NCBI RefSeq assembly: GCF_018476525.1
Contig: NZ_JAHCST010000016.1
Coordinates: 1 to 64,000, forward strand
Length of the DNA: 64,000 bases
Direction of reading: 5' to 3'
Source: Acrocarpospora catenulata
GTDB lineage: Bacteria > Actinomycetota > Actinomycetes > Streptosporangiales > Streptosporangiaceae
The notes beneath the pieces were generated by a model, which was not told where the DNA came from, did not search any database, and was given only the letters and a program-made list of their open reading frames with translations. The position numbers were made by a program, and so were the translations under genes. Positions 44,050 to 52,850 of this stretch are shown piece by piece; the stretch's first letter is position 1; each line of letters opens with the position of its first letter.

Positions 44050-45108
44050 ATGAGAGCACGCGTCCGCCTTCTCGCGATGACGACCATAGCGGCGCTGGCC
44101 TTCACCACCGCCGCGTGCGCCGAGGACACCTCCGGCACCGGCACCGGTTCCGGCCCCAGCGCCGCCGCCTCCGGCGGCGGCATCAAGAGCGGCCTCAAGG
44201 TCGCGTTCCTGCCCAAGCAGGTCAACAACCCCTACTTCACCACCTCCGACAACGGCGGCAAGGCCGCGGTGGAGGAGTTCAAGGGCGTCTACAGCGAGAC
44301 CGGCCCGTCGGAGGCCAGCCCTTCGGCGCAGGTCAGCTACATCAACACGCTCTCGCAGCAGGGCACGGACGTCATCGTGGTCTCCGCCAACGACCAGAAC
44401 GCCATCTGCGGGGCGCTCAACGAAGCACGCCAGGCGGGCGCCAAGGTGGTCACCTTCGACAGCGACACCGATCCGTCCTGCCGCGACCTGTTCATCAATC
44501 AGGCGACCTCGGAGGGCATCGCGAAAGTCCAGGTCAAGCTCATCTCCGAGGCGATCGGCCCGGACGGCGGCGAGATCGCGATCCTGTCGGCGACCGCCAA
44601 CGCGACCAACCAGAACGCCTGGATCGAGATGATGAAGACCGAGCTGGCCAAGCCGGAGTACGCCAAGCTCAAGCTCGTCGACACCGTCTACGGTGACGAC
44701 GACGACCAGAAGTCCTTCCAGGAGGCGCAGGGCCTGATGGCCAAGCACCCCGATCTCAAGGGCATCATCTCGCCCACCACGGTCGGTGTCGCGGCGGCCG
44801 GCCGTTACCTGTCCGGCTCGGAGTACAAGGGCAAGGTCCAGCTGACCGGCCTGGGCACGCCGAACCAGATGCGCGCCTACGTCAAGGACGGCACCGTCAA
44901 GTCGTTCGCCCTGTGGAACCCGGCCGACCTCGGCTACCTGGCCGCCTATGCCGGTGGCGCCCTCGCCTCGAACCTGATCACCGGCAAGGAGGGTGACAAG
45001 TTCACCGCCGGCAAGTTGGGCGAGTTCACCGTCGGCGCAGGCGCCACCGTCCTGCTCGGCGAGCCGTTCGTCTTCAACGCCGACAACATCGACGAGCTCA
45101 ACTTCTGA
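44050..45108 (+). CDS. rhaS: Rhamnose-binding lipoprotein
   Basis: The 352-residue protein has a signal peptide with a lipobox (FTTAAC, about residues 18-23) and a periplasmic-binding fold of the sugar type: VAFLPKQVNNPYFTTSDNGGKAAVEEF, QVSYINTLSQQGTDVIVVSANDQNAI and KGIISPTTVGVAAAGRYL. It captures the sugar outside the cell for the preceding permeases. A strong hairpin follows it, which would keep its transcript more abundant than the enzymes downstream. Confidence 0.9.
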   Translation: MRARVRLLAMTTIAALAFTTAACAEDTSGTGTGSGPSAAASGGGIKSGLKVAFLPKQVNNPYFTTSDNGGKAAVEEFKGVYSETGPSEASPSAQVSYINTLSQQGTDVIVVSANDQNAICGALNEARQAGAKVVTFDSDTDPSCRDLFINQATSEGIAKVQVKLISEAIGPDGGEIAILSATANATNQNAWIEMMKTELAKPEYAKLKLVDTVYGDDDDQKSFQEAQGLMAKHPDLKGIISPTTVGVAAAGRYLSGSEYKGKVQLTGLGTPNQMRAYVKDGTVKSFALWNPADLGYLAAYAGGALASNLITGKEGDKFTAGKLGEFTVGAGATVLLGEPFVFNADNIDELNF

Positions 45109-45117
45109 CCCGCGGCC

Positions 45118-45154
45118 GCAGGGCGTGCGGTGCCGGAACTGCCGCACGCCCTGC
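45118..45154 (+). terminator. Strong hairpin after the binding-protein gene
   Basis: GCAGGGCGTGCGG and CCGCACGCCCTGC form a perfect 13-base stem with an 11-base loop, ten bases after the stop. It lies inside the operon, so it is probably a partial terminator or a 3' stabiliser that raises binding-protein levels over the enzymes. Confidence 0.75.
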
Positions 45155-45194
45155 CCAAGCGTTCACTCTGAATGATCAGCTGGGAGAACAGACA

Positions 45195-46376
45195 ATGAAT
45201 CAGCTCGCCCCGCAGACCCGGTCGCGCATCAAGCAAGCCCTGCGGGGGCAGCGCGTGGAGACCGCGTCCTGGGCGTACGGCAACTCGGGGACTCGGTTCA
45301 AGGTGTTCCCCCAGGAAGGCGTTCCCCGCAACCCGTACGAGAAGATCGCCGACGCGGCGACCGTGCACCGATTCACCGGGGTGGCGCCCACCGTGGCGCT
45401 GCACATCCCGTGGGACAAGGTGGACGACTACGCCGACCTGGCGACGGCCGCCGCCGGCCAGGGGATCGCGCTGGGGACCATCAACGCCAACGTCTTCCAA
45501 GACGACGACTACAAGCTGGGCAGCGTGACCAACCCCGACCCGGGGGTGCGCCGCAAGGCCATCGACCACCTGCTGGAATGCGTCGACATCATGGACCAGA
45601 CGGGGTCGCGGGATCTCAAACTGTGGTTCTCCGACGGTACGAACTATCCCGGGCAGGATGACGTGCGGACCCGGCAGGACCGGCTCGCCGTCGCGCTCGG
45701 CGAGGCCTACGACCGGCTCGGTGGCGACCAGCGGATGCTGCTGGAGTACAAGTTGTTCGAGCCCGCCTTCTACATGACGGACGTGCCCGACTGGGGAACC
45801 GCCTACCTGCACTGCGTTCAGCTGGGCGAGCGCGCCCAGGTCGTCATCGACACCGGCCATCACGCGCCCGGCACCAACATCGAGTTCATCGTGGCAGTAC
45901 TGCTGCGGGCGGGGAAGCTGGGCGGGTTCGACTTCAACTCGCGCTTCTACGCCGACGACGACCTCATGGTCGGCTCGGCCGATCCCTTCCAGCTGTTCCG
46001 CATCATGCACGAGATCGTCCAGGCCGGCGCGCTGGACCCCCGGGCCGGGATCGCGTTCATGCTCGACCAGTGCCACAACATCGAGCCGAAGATCCCCGCG
46101 GTCATCCGGTCGGTGATGAACGTTCAGGAGGCCACCGCCAAGGCGCTCCTGGTCGACCACGACGCGTTGCGCGCCGCCCAGGACAACGGGGACGTGCTGG
46201 ACGCCAACGCCGTACTCATGGACGCCTACAACACCGACGTACGGCCGCTGCTTCGCGAGCTGCGCGAGGACATGGGCCTCGACCCGGACCCGATCGCCGC
46301 CTACCGGCGCTCGGGCTACTTTGAGCGGGTACGCCAGGAGCGGGCCGAGGGCCAGGCCGCGGGATGGGGGGCCTGA
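45195..46376 (+). CDS. rhaI: L-rhamnose isomerase, RhaI type
   Basis: The 393-residue TIM-barrel protein matches the broad-specificity L-rhamnose isomerase family of Pseudomonas and Bacillus rather than E. coli RhaA: WAYGNSGTRFKVFPQEGVPRNPYEKI, LKLWFSDGTNYPGQDD, LLEYKLFEPAFY, VIDTGHHAPGTNIEFIV and FDFNSRFYADDDLMVG, which hold the two-metal site residues. It converts L-rhamnose to L-rhamnulose. GGGAGAACAG precedes the ATG. Its stop shares a base with the next start. Confidence 0.93.
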   Translation: MNQLAPQTRSRIKQALRGQRVETASWAYGNSGTRFKVFPQEGVPRNPYEKIADAATVHRFTGVAPTVALHIPWDKVDDYADLATAAAGQGIALGTINANVFQDDDYKLGSVTNPDPGVRRKAIDHLLECVDIMDQTGSRDLKLWFSDGTNYPGQDDVRTRQDRLAVALGEAYDRLGGDQRMLLEYKLFEPAFYMTDVPDWGTAYLHCVQLGERAQVVIDTGHHAPGTNIEFIVAVLLRAGKLGGFDFNSRFYADDDLMVGSADPFQLFRIMHEIVQAGALDPRAGIAFMLDQCHNIEPKIPAVIRSVMNVQEATAKALLVDHDALRAAQDNGDVLDANAVLMDAYNTDVRPLLRELREDMGLDPDPIAAYRRSGYFERVRQERAEGQAAGWGA

Positions 46377-48406
46377 TGTCCGCCGTAGAGGATCTGATCG
46401 CCCGGTCGCGCCGCCTGGGCGCCGACCCGCGGAACACCAACTACGCCGGCGGCAACACCTCGGCCAAGGGCGAGACGATCGACCCGGTCACCGGCGAGGC
46501 CATCCCGCTGCTGTGGGTCAAGGGCTCCGGCGGCGACCTCGGCACGCTGACCGAGGCCGGGCTGGCCACGCTCCGCCTGGACCGGATACGCGCCCTGACC
46601 GGCGTCTACCCCGGCGCCGACCGCGAGGACGAGATGGTCGCCCTGTTCGACCACTGCCTGTACGGCCGGGGCGGCGCGGCGCCCTCCATCGACACGGCGA
46701 TGCACGGCCTGGTCGAGGCCGGCCACGTCGACCACCTGCATCCGGACGCCGGCATCGCCCTCGCCACCGCCGCCGACGGGGAGGCCCTGACCAAGGAATG
46801 CTTCGGCGACCGGGTCGCCTGGGTGCCGTGGCGGCGGCCCGGTTTCCAGCTGGGCCTGGACATCGCCGCAGTCCGCCGGGCTCAGCCGCGGGCAATCGGC
46901 GTCATCCTCGGCGGGCACGGCATCACCGCCTGGGGGGACACCGGCCAGGAGTGCGAAGCCCGTTCGCTGGAGATCATCCGTACCGCGCAGGCGTTCATCG
47001 ACGAGCGCGGCCGGCCCGAACCGTTCGGCGCCATCGTGCCCGGCCTGACTCCGCTGCCATCGGACGAGCGGCGCCGTCGTGCCGCGGCCCTCGCGCCCGT
47101 GCTCCGCGGCCTGGCCTCCACCGACCGGCCCCAGATCGGGCATTTCACCGACGCCGACGTCGTGCTGGACTTCCTGGCCCGCGCGGAACACCCACGCCTG
47201 GCGGCGTCGGGCACCTCCTGCCCCGACCATTTCCTGCGGACGAAGGTCCGCCCCATGGTCCTGGACCTGCCGCCCACCGCGGACCTGGACCAGACCGTGA
47301 CCCGGCTGAAGGAACTGCACGCGGCCTACCGCGAGGAGTACGCGGCCTACTACCACCGGCACGCCACCCCCAGCTCGCCGCCGATGCGGGGCGCCGACCC
47401 CGCGATCGTCCTCGTGCCCGGAGTCGGCATGTTCAGCTTCGGCCGGGACAAGCAGACCGCCCGGGTGGCCGGCGAGTTCTACGTCAACGCCATCAACGTG
47501 ATGCGCGGCGCGGAGGCCGTGTCCCGGTACGCCCCCATCCCCGAGTCGGAGAAGTTCGGTATCGAATACTGGGCGCTGGAGGAAGCCAAGCTGGCGCGCA
47601 TGCCCAAGCCGAAACCACTGGCCACCCGCGTCGCGCTGGTCACCGGCGGCGGCTCCGGCATCGGGCGGGCCATCGCCCTGCGGCTGGCGGCCGAAGGCGC
47701 CTGCGTCGTGGTCGCCGACCGTGACGAGGCCGCCGCCACCCGCGTCGCCGCGGAGCTCGGCTCCGCAGACGTGGCCGTCGCCGTCACCACCGACGTCACC
47801 GACGAGGAGCAGGTGCGCGCGGCCCTGCGCACGGCCGCGCTGGCGTTCGGCGGAATCGATCTCGTGGTCAACAACGCCGGCCTGTCGGTGTCCAAGCCGC
47901 TGCTGGACACCTCGCTCGCCGACTGGGACCTGCAGCACGACGTGATGGCCCGCGGCTCCTTCCTGGTGTCCCGCGAGGCCGCCCGGATCATGATCGACCA
48001 GGGGATGGGCGGCGACATCATCTACATCGCCAGCAAGAACGCCGTCTTCGCCGGGCCGAACAACCTCGCCTACGGGGCGGCCAAGGCCGACCAGGCGCAC
48101 CAGGTACGGCTGCTCGCCGCGGAACTGGGCGAACATCGTATCCGCGTCAACGGCGTCAATCCCGACGGTGTCGTACGGGGGTCGGGCATCTTCGCCGCGG
48201 GCTGGGGCGCGCAGCGAGCGGCCGTCTACGGCGTCCCCGAGGAGAAGCTCGGCGAGTACTACGCCCAGCGGACCCTGCTCAAGCGCGAGGTGCTCCCCGA
48301 GCACGTCGCCGCGGCGGTCTTCGTGCTGGCGGGCTCCGACCTGTCGCACACGACGGGGCTGCATGTGCCGGTGGACGCCGGCGTGGCAGCGGCGTTCCTG
48401 CGATGA
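46376..48406 (+). CDS. Fused rhamnulose-1-phosphate aldolase / lactaldehyde dehydrogenase
   Basis: The 676-residue protein joins a class II aldolase domain (residues about 1-400; NYAGGNTSAKG, VDHLHPDAGIALA, ILGGHGITAWG) to an SDR domain (about 415-676; VALVTGGGSGIGRAIAL, NNAG, IASKNAVFAGP, YGAAKADQAHQ). Such fusions split rhamnulose 1-phosphate to DHAP and lactaldehyde and then convert lactaldehyde to lactate. The ATG at 46376 overlaps the isomerase stop as TGATG; an ATG 12 bases upstream lies inside the isomerase gene. Confidence 0.92.
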   Translation: MSAVEDLIARSRRLGADPRNTNYAGGNTSAKGETIDPVTGEAIPLLWVKGSGGDLGTLTEAGLATLRLDRIRALTGVYPGADREDEMVALFDHCLYGRGGAAPSIDTAMHGLVEAGHVDHLHPDAGIALATAADGEALTKECFGDRVAWVPWRRPGFQLGLDIAAVRRAQPRAIGVILGGHGITAWGDTGQECEARSLEIIRTAQAFIDERGRPEPFGAIVPGLTPLPSDERRRRAAALAPVLRGLASTDRPQIGHFTDADVVLDFLARAEHPRLAASGTSCPDHFLRTKVRPMVLDLPPTADLDQTVTRLKELHAAYREEYAAYYHRHATPSSPPMRGADPAIVLVPGVGMFSFGRDKQTARVAGEFYVNAINVMRGAEAVSRYAPIPESEKFGIEYWALEEAKLARMPKPKPLATRVALVTGGGSGIGRAIALRLAAEGACVVVADRDEAAATRVAAELGSADVAVAVTTDVTDEEQVRAALRTAALAFGGIDLVVNNAGLSVSKPLLDTSLADWDLQHDVMARGSFLVSREAARIMIDQGMGGDIIYIASKNAVFAGPNNLAYGAAKADQAHQVRLLAAELGEHRIRVNGVNPDGVVRGSGIFAAGWGAQRAAVYGVPEEKLGEYYAQRTLLKREVLPEHVAAAVFVLAGSDLSHTTGLHVPVDAGVAAAFLR

Positions 48407-49860
48407 GCACGCGGGAGGCGACCGTCGCCGCGGTCGACCTCGGCGCGTCCAGCGGCCGGGTCATGGCGGCTCGGGTCGGGCCGGGCATCCTGGACGTGAC
48501 CGAGGTCGCCCGATTCGCGAATGTGCCGGTGCGGGTGAGCGGCACACTGCACTGGGACGTGCTGGGTCTTTACCGGGGCATCCTGGACGGCCTGCGCGAG
48601 GCGGGACCCGTCGGCTCGATCGGCATCGACTCCTGGGCGGTGGACTACGGGCTGCTCGATGCCGACGGGCGGCTGCTCGGGAATCCGGTGCACTACCGCG
48701 ACGGGCGTACCGACGGCGTCATGGAGAAGGTCCTGCGGGACGTGCCGCCCACCGACCTGTACGCCGTGACAGGCCTGCAGCTGTTGCCCTTCAACACGTT
48801 GTTCCAGCTGGTAGCGGCCCGCGACAGCGCGCAGTCCGCCGCCGCGCGCACGCTGCTGTTGATCCCGGACCTGATCGCGTACTGGCTGACCGGCGAGATC
48901 GGCTGCGAGCGGACGAACGCGTCAACGACACAGCTGCTCGACGTGCGTACCGGGGGCTGGGCGGGCGACCTGGCCGGCCGATTGGGCATCCGGCCCGAGG
49001 TGTTCGCGCCCTTACGGGAACCCGGCGCGGTGATCGGCCCGCTGACGGCGCAAGTGGCGGGGGAGACCGGCCTGGGCCCGGTCCCGGTGATCGCCGTGGG
49101 CTCGCACGACACCGCCTCAGCGGTGGTGGGCGTTCCCGCCCGCGGCCGGCACTTCGCCTACATCTCGTGCGGAACCTGGTCGCTGGCCGGGGTCGAGCTC
49201 GATCACCCCGTGCTCACCGAGGACAGCCGCAGGGCCAACTTCACCAACGAGGCCGGTGTCGACGGCACGATCCGCTACCTGCGTAACGTCATGGGCCTGT
49301 GGCTGCTTCAGGAGAGCCTGCGCCGGTGGCGGGCCGACGGTCTCGACGTCGATCTGGACGATCTCCTCCGCGAAGCGGCACGGGTACCGGCGCTCCAGGC
49401 GGTGATCGACCCCGACGACCCCGTGTTCCTGCCACCGGGTGACATGCCCGGGCGGATCGCCGCCGCCTGCCGTCGGCTGGGGCAGCGGCCCCCGGACGGC
49501 CCGGCCGAGACCGTGCGGTGCATCCTCGACAGTCTCGCGATCGCGCACCGCGCCGCCGTCCAGGACGCCCAGCGGCTCTCCGGACGGCACGTCGACGTCA
49601 TCCACATCGTCGGAGGCGGGGCACGCAACGACCTGTTGTGCCAGCTCACCGCGGACGCCTGCGGGCTTCCCGTCGAGGCCGGCCCGCAGGAGGCGACCGC
49701 ACTGGGCAACGTCCTGGTCCAGGCCCGCGCCCTCGGCGCCACCGGCGCCGAGCTGGCGGACCTGCGAGCCTTGGTACGCGCGACGCAGCCCGTCCGCCGC
49801 TACGAGCCCAGCGGGGACAGCGTGGCCTGGAGTGAGGCGGCGGTCCGGACCGGTACGTGA
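48403..49860 (+). CDS. rhaB: Rhamnulokinase
   Basis: The 485-residue FGGY-family kinase has AAVDLGASSGRVMAARV at the N-terminus (ATP-binding Asp and Ser), GSHDTASAVVGVPA with the catalytic Asp, and IVGGGARNDLLCQLTADACGLPV near the end. It phosphorylates L-rhamnulose at position 1. The ATG overlaps the aldolase-dehydrogenase stop as ATGA. It is the last metabolic gene of the importer operon. Confidence 0.92.
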   Translation: MSTREATVAAVDLGASSGRVMAARVGPGILDVTEVARFANVPVRVSGTLHWDVLGLYRGILDGLREAGPVGSIGIDSWAVDYGLLDADGRLLGNPVHYRDGRTDGVMEKVLRDVPPTDLYAVTGLQLLPFNTLFQLVAARDSAQSAAARTLLLIPDLIAYWLTGEIGCERTNASTTQLLDVRTGGWAGDLAGRLGIRPEVFAPLREPGAVIGPLTAQVAGETGLGPVPVIAVGSHDTASAVVGVPARGRHFAYISCGTWSLAGVELDHPVLTEDSRRANFTNEAGVDGTIRYLRNVMGLWLLQESLRRWRADGLDVDLDDLLREAARVPALQAVIDPDDPVFLPPGDMPGRIAAACRRLGQRPPDGPAETVRCILDSLAIAHRAAVQDAQRLSGRHVDVIHIVGGGARNDLLCQLTADACGLPVEAGPQEATALGNVLVQARALGATGAELADLRALVRATQPVRRYEPSGDSVAWSEAAVRTGT

Positions 49861-49897
49861 AGCGAGGCGGAAGAACCGACCCCTCCCGGAGGAACAG

Positions 49898-50125
49898 ATG
49901 CTCCGTGCAACATCGCACAAGAGCGGCGAAGCCTGGCCACTGAGCAAGGAGGACATCACGCTGCTCAGCCTGCTGGCACGAGGGCTTCCGATCGACTCGG
50001 TGGCGCGCGAGATGGATGTCTCCGAACGCACGGTACGCCGCAAGAGCCGTGCGATCTGCGAACGCCTCGGCGTACCCGCCCCCATCTCCGCCGTCTGCTG
50101 GGCCGCCCAACGTGGCTTGCTCTGA
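49898..50125 (+). CDS. Stand-alone LuxR-type helix-turn-helix protein
   Basis: The 75-residue protein consists almost only of a LuxR/NarL DNA-binding domain (LSKEDITLLSLLARGLPIDSVAREMDVSERTVRRKSRAICERLGV). There is no receiver or ligand domain. CGGAGGAA precedes the ATG at 49898, 37 bases after the kinase gene. It may be a true mini-regulator, or the DNA-binding tail of a longer regulator whose front was lost; the good ribosome site favours a real gene. Confidence 0.7.
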   Translation: MLRATSHKSGEAWPLSKEDITLLSLLARGLPIDSVAREMDVSERTVRRKSRAICERLGVPAPISAVCWAAQRGLL

Positions 50126-50163
50126 ACGAGACCTCCGACTCGAGGCCGCTGTCCAGCTGCGAA

Positions 50164-50338
50164 TTGCCATGAAACTGTCAGTCCCGATTCGCCATCAGCT
50201 GTCAGTGCGCTGGTCATAGCGCTCATCATCGATCACTCTGATCGCCGGGCGGCCTCTGCAGACAAGATCACGATATAGATCACCCGCATGGCTGTTGCCA
50301 GCTGACACTCATTGGCAACATTGCCACCTTACTGACAC
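50164..50338 (+). repeat. Four spaced degenerate repeats, possible transposon end
   Basis: The pattern GCCA, 3-6 bases, CTG(T/A)CA occurs four times in one direction: 50164-50182, 50190-50206, 50295-50308 and 50321-50338. Serial same-orientation repeats ending in TGTCA/TGACA are usual at the ends of Tn7- or Tn402-type elements that use multiple transposase sites. No transposase gene of that type is in the window. The last copy lies next to the P450 N-terminal fragment. Confidence 0.4.
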
Positions 50339-50409
50339 AGGCTTTCGCGGTTGACCTGGGGGGTTCCCCCGAAGTGTGGACACCTTGAGTGCCGGATGAT
50401 GAAGATCCG

Positions 50410-50539
50410 GAGACAAGAACACCGGACAGGTCTCACGCATGTCGGTGTACGCACGCCGTACCTCTGACGAGCTCAAGGCAGTGTCGTGGTGGTCGAACCG
50501 TGCTGCTGGTGTGGTCAAGGTGGCCTGGTTGCTGCTCAT
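50410..50539 (-). pseudogene. N-terminal fragment of a cytochrome P450
   Basis: The minus-strand frame begins with an ATG that overlaps the hydrolase stop as ATGA and reads FDHHDTALSSSEVRRAYTDMRETCPVFLS, a typical P450 opening. The resemblance ends after about 45 residues, and the frame then runs into DNA containing GAAGTGTGGACACC, an IS3-like end. The P450 was thus once the second gene of the hydrolase transcript. Its orientation matches the P450 C-terminal scrap at 32.6 kb. Confidence 0.65.
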
Positions 50540-51483
50540 GCCTGCGCTCCCTGCTCGGCGCCGACCTGGCTGAGCGGTGCATCAGGCAGACCGGCGGCGC
50601 GGAGGGCGAAGGCCAGCTGCTCGGCTTGGAATGCGGCTCCGCTCGTGTGGTAGTCGATGTCGTGGCCGGTCCCCGGCCACACGGCGGCGTCCACCAGGGG
50701 CGCGTTCGTGAGCGCGTCGGCGAACTGCTGCACCTGCTCCTCATCGGAGATCCACAAGGCGTCGTACTGTGCATGACGCACATGTACGGGAACGGTGATC
50801 GACGGTGCCGCCGCGCGGAAGCGCTCCTCCCACCCGTCCGAGATCTCGATGAGCTCCTGCACCAGGACGGGCGTCTCTCCGTGGAATGCGGCCTCCGCGG
50901 CCGGCATGTCGTCGCCGTAGCTGCCAGCGGGACCGAACATGAGCTGGAAGCGCATGTCTCCGTCGCAGGGAAGCCACTTCATCGGAAGGGACGCCCATCG
51001 CTCGGCAGTCCCAGGCGGCTCCTGAAGCAAGCAGCCCGACATCGCCACGCCCAGCAAGGGCCAGGTCGGGGCATGGGATGCGATGAGCAGGGAGAGCGCG
51101 GCGCCGATGGAGTGGCCGATGAGGAAGACGCCGGCGGTTCCTTCGCCGTGGGCCGCCCACAGCTCGCCGATGAGGTCATCGAGAGCCTGCGCGTTGGCAT
51201 CGAAGATCGAGCCGTCCACCGCGAGCTGGTCACTGTTGCCGTAGTTCGGCCTGTCGACAGCGATGAAGGGGATGTTCGAAGCCGCAGCCCGCTCGAGGAG
51301 CGAGTAGCCGGGCAGGTCGAAGAAGGTGGAGTGATAGCCGCCGCCGTGGATCGCGACCACGAGGGGCGTGGCCGGGCTGGCCGGCGTAACGCTTCCCAGG
51401 TTGTGGAATCCGGCGAACACCCTGCCTCGGGAGGGGCCTTCGGAGGACACCGTATGTGAGAACGCAGTGGAGCTCGTGGTCAT
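50536..51483 (-). CDS. Alpha/beta hydrolase
   Basis: The 315-residue protein has an oxyanion segment VVAIHGGGYHSTFFDLPGYSLL, the nucleophile elbow GHSIGAAL with Ser125, an acid probably at Asp241 (QYDALW) and His274 (GTGHDID). The active site therefore looks intact. It could open an ester or lactone of the aromatic substrate handled by the neighbouring gentisate genes. It is 107 bases downstream of the monooxygenase gene, with a CGTAATACGA word between them, so it may have its own promoter. Its stop overlaps the start of the P450 fragment. Confidence 0.85.
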   Translation of the reverse strand: MTTSSTAFSHTVSSEGPSRGRVFAGFHNLGSVTPASPATPLVVAIHGGGYHSTFFDLPGYSLLERAAASNIPFIAVDRPNYGNSDQLAVDGSIFDANAQALDDLIGELWAAHGEGTAGVFLIGHSIGAALSLLIASHAPTWPLLGVAMSGCLLQEPPGTAERWASLPMKWLPCDGDMRFQLMFGPAGSYGDDMPAAEAAFHGETPVLVQELIEISDGWEERFRAAAPSITVPVHVRHAQYDALWISDEEQVQQFADALTNAPLVDAAVWPGTGHDIDYHTSGAAFQAEQLAFALRAAGLPDAPLSQVGAEQGAQA

Positions 51484-51534
51484 CGCATATATCCGTTCTG
51501 ATCGATGGTGGAGACTGCGCGAGAAAGGATGCGT

Positions 51535-51545
51535 TCGTAATACGA
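51535..51545. promoter_or_regulatory. TCGTAATACGA box before the hydrolase gene
   Basis: The word equals the one at 56910-56920 before the tautomerase operon. It is 52 bases upstream of the hydrolase start. It suggests joint control of this gene and the 57-64 kb operon. Confidence 0.55.
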
Positions 51546-51590
51546 GATGTTGTTTCGGCAATGTAACGAGCGACACACTGTTCCGCAAGG

Positions 51591-52838
51591 TCACGCCGAG
51601 CTGTCGGACGGCGCTAGCGGAATCGGGGTGAACATCGGCGCCTCCTCCTCGGGCGCGAGGGCGGTCGGCCCGTAGAGCCAGTCGACGAAGGAGTAGTCGT
51701 AGGTGTCGCGGGCTCTGAGGACCGCGTTGCGCTGCTCGCGCTTGACGCCGACGTGGTGCCACAGGACGCCCCACTCCCGCGAGGTCGCCAGGACGCGGGC
51801 GGTGTGCTGGGTGCGCACCGCGTTGTACGCCGCGAGCGCCGGCTCCCAGTCGACCGAGCCGTCGGCGAGCCGGTGTGCCGCGGCGTGTTTGGCGAGCACC
51901 CAGCCATCCTCGATGGCCATGATCGCGCCCTGGGCGATGTACTGCAGAGGGGCGTGTGCCGCGTCGCCGAGAAGGGTGACGCGGCCGAAGATCCAGTCCG
52001 GTATCGACTCGCGGTCGAACATCCGCCACCAACGGTCGCGCCACATGAACCTCAGGCCGTTCTGGACGTCCCCGGTGGTGTCGGCGAAGGCGGCGTCGAG
52101 CTCGTCCGGCGTGCCCCAGTCCTCCTCGCCGGCCAGCGCCTTGGGTGACTCGAAGACGGCGACCTGGTTGAACATCTCGCCGCCGCGCAGGGCGTACTGC
52201 ACGAAGTGGCAGTTGTTGCCGAGGTGGACGACGACGGCCTTCTCGTGGATGTTGTTCTCGCGGGCATCGTCGATCGGGATCGCGCCGCGGTAGGCGACAT
52301 ACCCGGAGCTGACCGGGTGGTCGCCGACGTACTGGAAGCGGGCGGGGGAGCTGATGCCTTCCGCCGCGATGATCAGCGGTGCGGTGTGCCGGCAGCCGTC
52401 CTCGAGGATCACGGTGGCCTCGCCCTCGCCTTGCTCGTAGGACGTGGCGGTCGCGTTGTTCACCAGCTCGACGCCGGCGCGCCGGCACGCACGCAGGAAG
52501 GTGGCGTGCAGGTCGGAGCGGTGGATGACGAGGTAGGGAAAGCCGTAGCGCCTCTCCAGGTCCCGCAGGTCCAGGCGGGTCAGCTCGGTGCCGTCGAGGC
52601 CGTCGAACATGATCATGTCGTCCGGGACGACTCCGAGGCCGATGACCTCCTCGAGCAGGCCGTACTCATGAAGGATGCGGGTGCAGTTCGGGGCGATCTG
52701 GAGACCGGCACCGACCTCGCCGAACTCCGGTGCCCGTTCGATCAGGCGCACCGTCAGGCCCTCGCGGCTCAGGGCGTAGGCCGCGAAGAGGCCGCCGATG
52801 CCGCCGCCGACGACGATGACGTCGGGGGTGCTGCTCAT
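51591..52838 (-). CDS. Flavin monooxygenase, 3-hydroxybenzoate 6-hydroxylase type
   Basis: The 415-residue protein has the FAD motif VIVVGGGIGGLFAAYALS, the DG-type motif LIIAAEGISSPARFQYVG and the GD motif VTLLGDAAHAPLQYIAQGA. The segments GEVGAGLQIAPNCTRIL and PHQYIAQGA-like AIEDGWVLA are usual for salicylate and 3-hydroxybenzoate 6-hydroxylases. In the gentisate operon it most likely makes gentisate from 3-hydroxybenzoate; salicylate 5-hydroxylation is the alternative. GGGAGAAGGAC precedes the ATG, 12 bases after the isomerase gene. Confidence 0.88.
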   Translation of the reverse strand: MSSTPDVIVVGGGIGGLFAAYALSREGLTVRLIERAPEFGEVGAGLQIAPNCTRILHEYGLLEEVIGLGVVPDDMIMFDGLDGTELTRLDLRDLERRYGFPYLVIHRSDLHATFLRACRRAGVELVNNATATSYEQGEGEATVILEDGCRHTAPLIIAAEGISSPARFQYVGDHPVSSGYVAYRGAIPIDDARENNIHEKAVVVHLGNNCHFVQYALRGGEMFNQVAVFESPKALAGEEDWGTPDELDAAFADTTGDVQNGLRFMWRDRWWRMFDRESIPDWIFGRVTLLGDAAHAPLQYIAQGAIMAIEDGWVLAKHAAAHRLADGSVDWEPALAAYNAVRTQHTARVLATSREWGVLWHHVGVKREQRNAVLRARDTYDYSFVDWLYGPTALAPEEEAPMFTPIPLAPSDSSA

Positions 52839-52850
52839 GTCCTTCTCCCG

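Noticed and set aside
50352-50391. Complete IS3-family element next to the P450 N-terminal fragment
   Set aside because: Only a terminal-like sequence is seen; no transposase frame is present within the 400-base gap.
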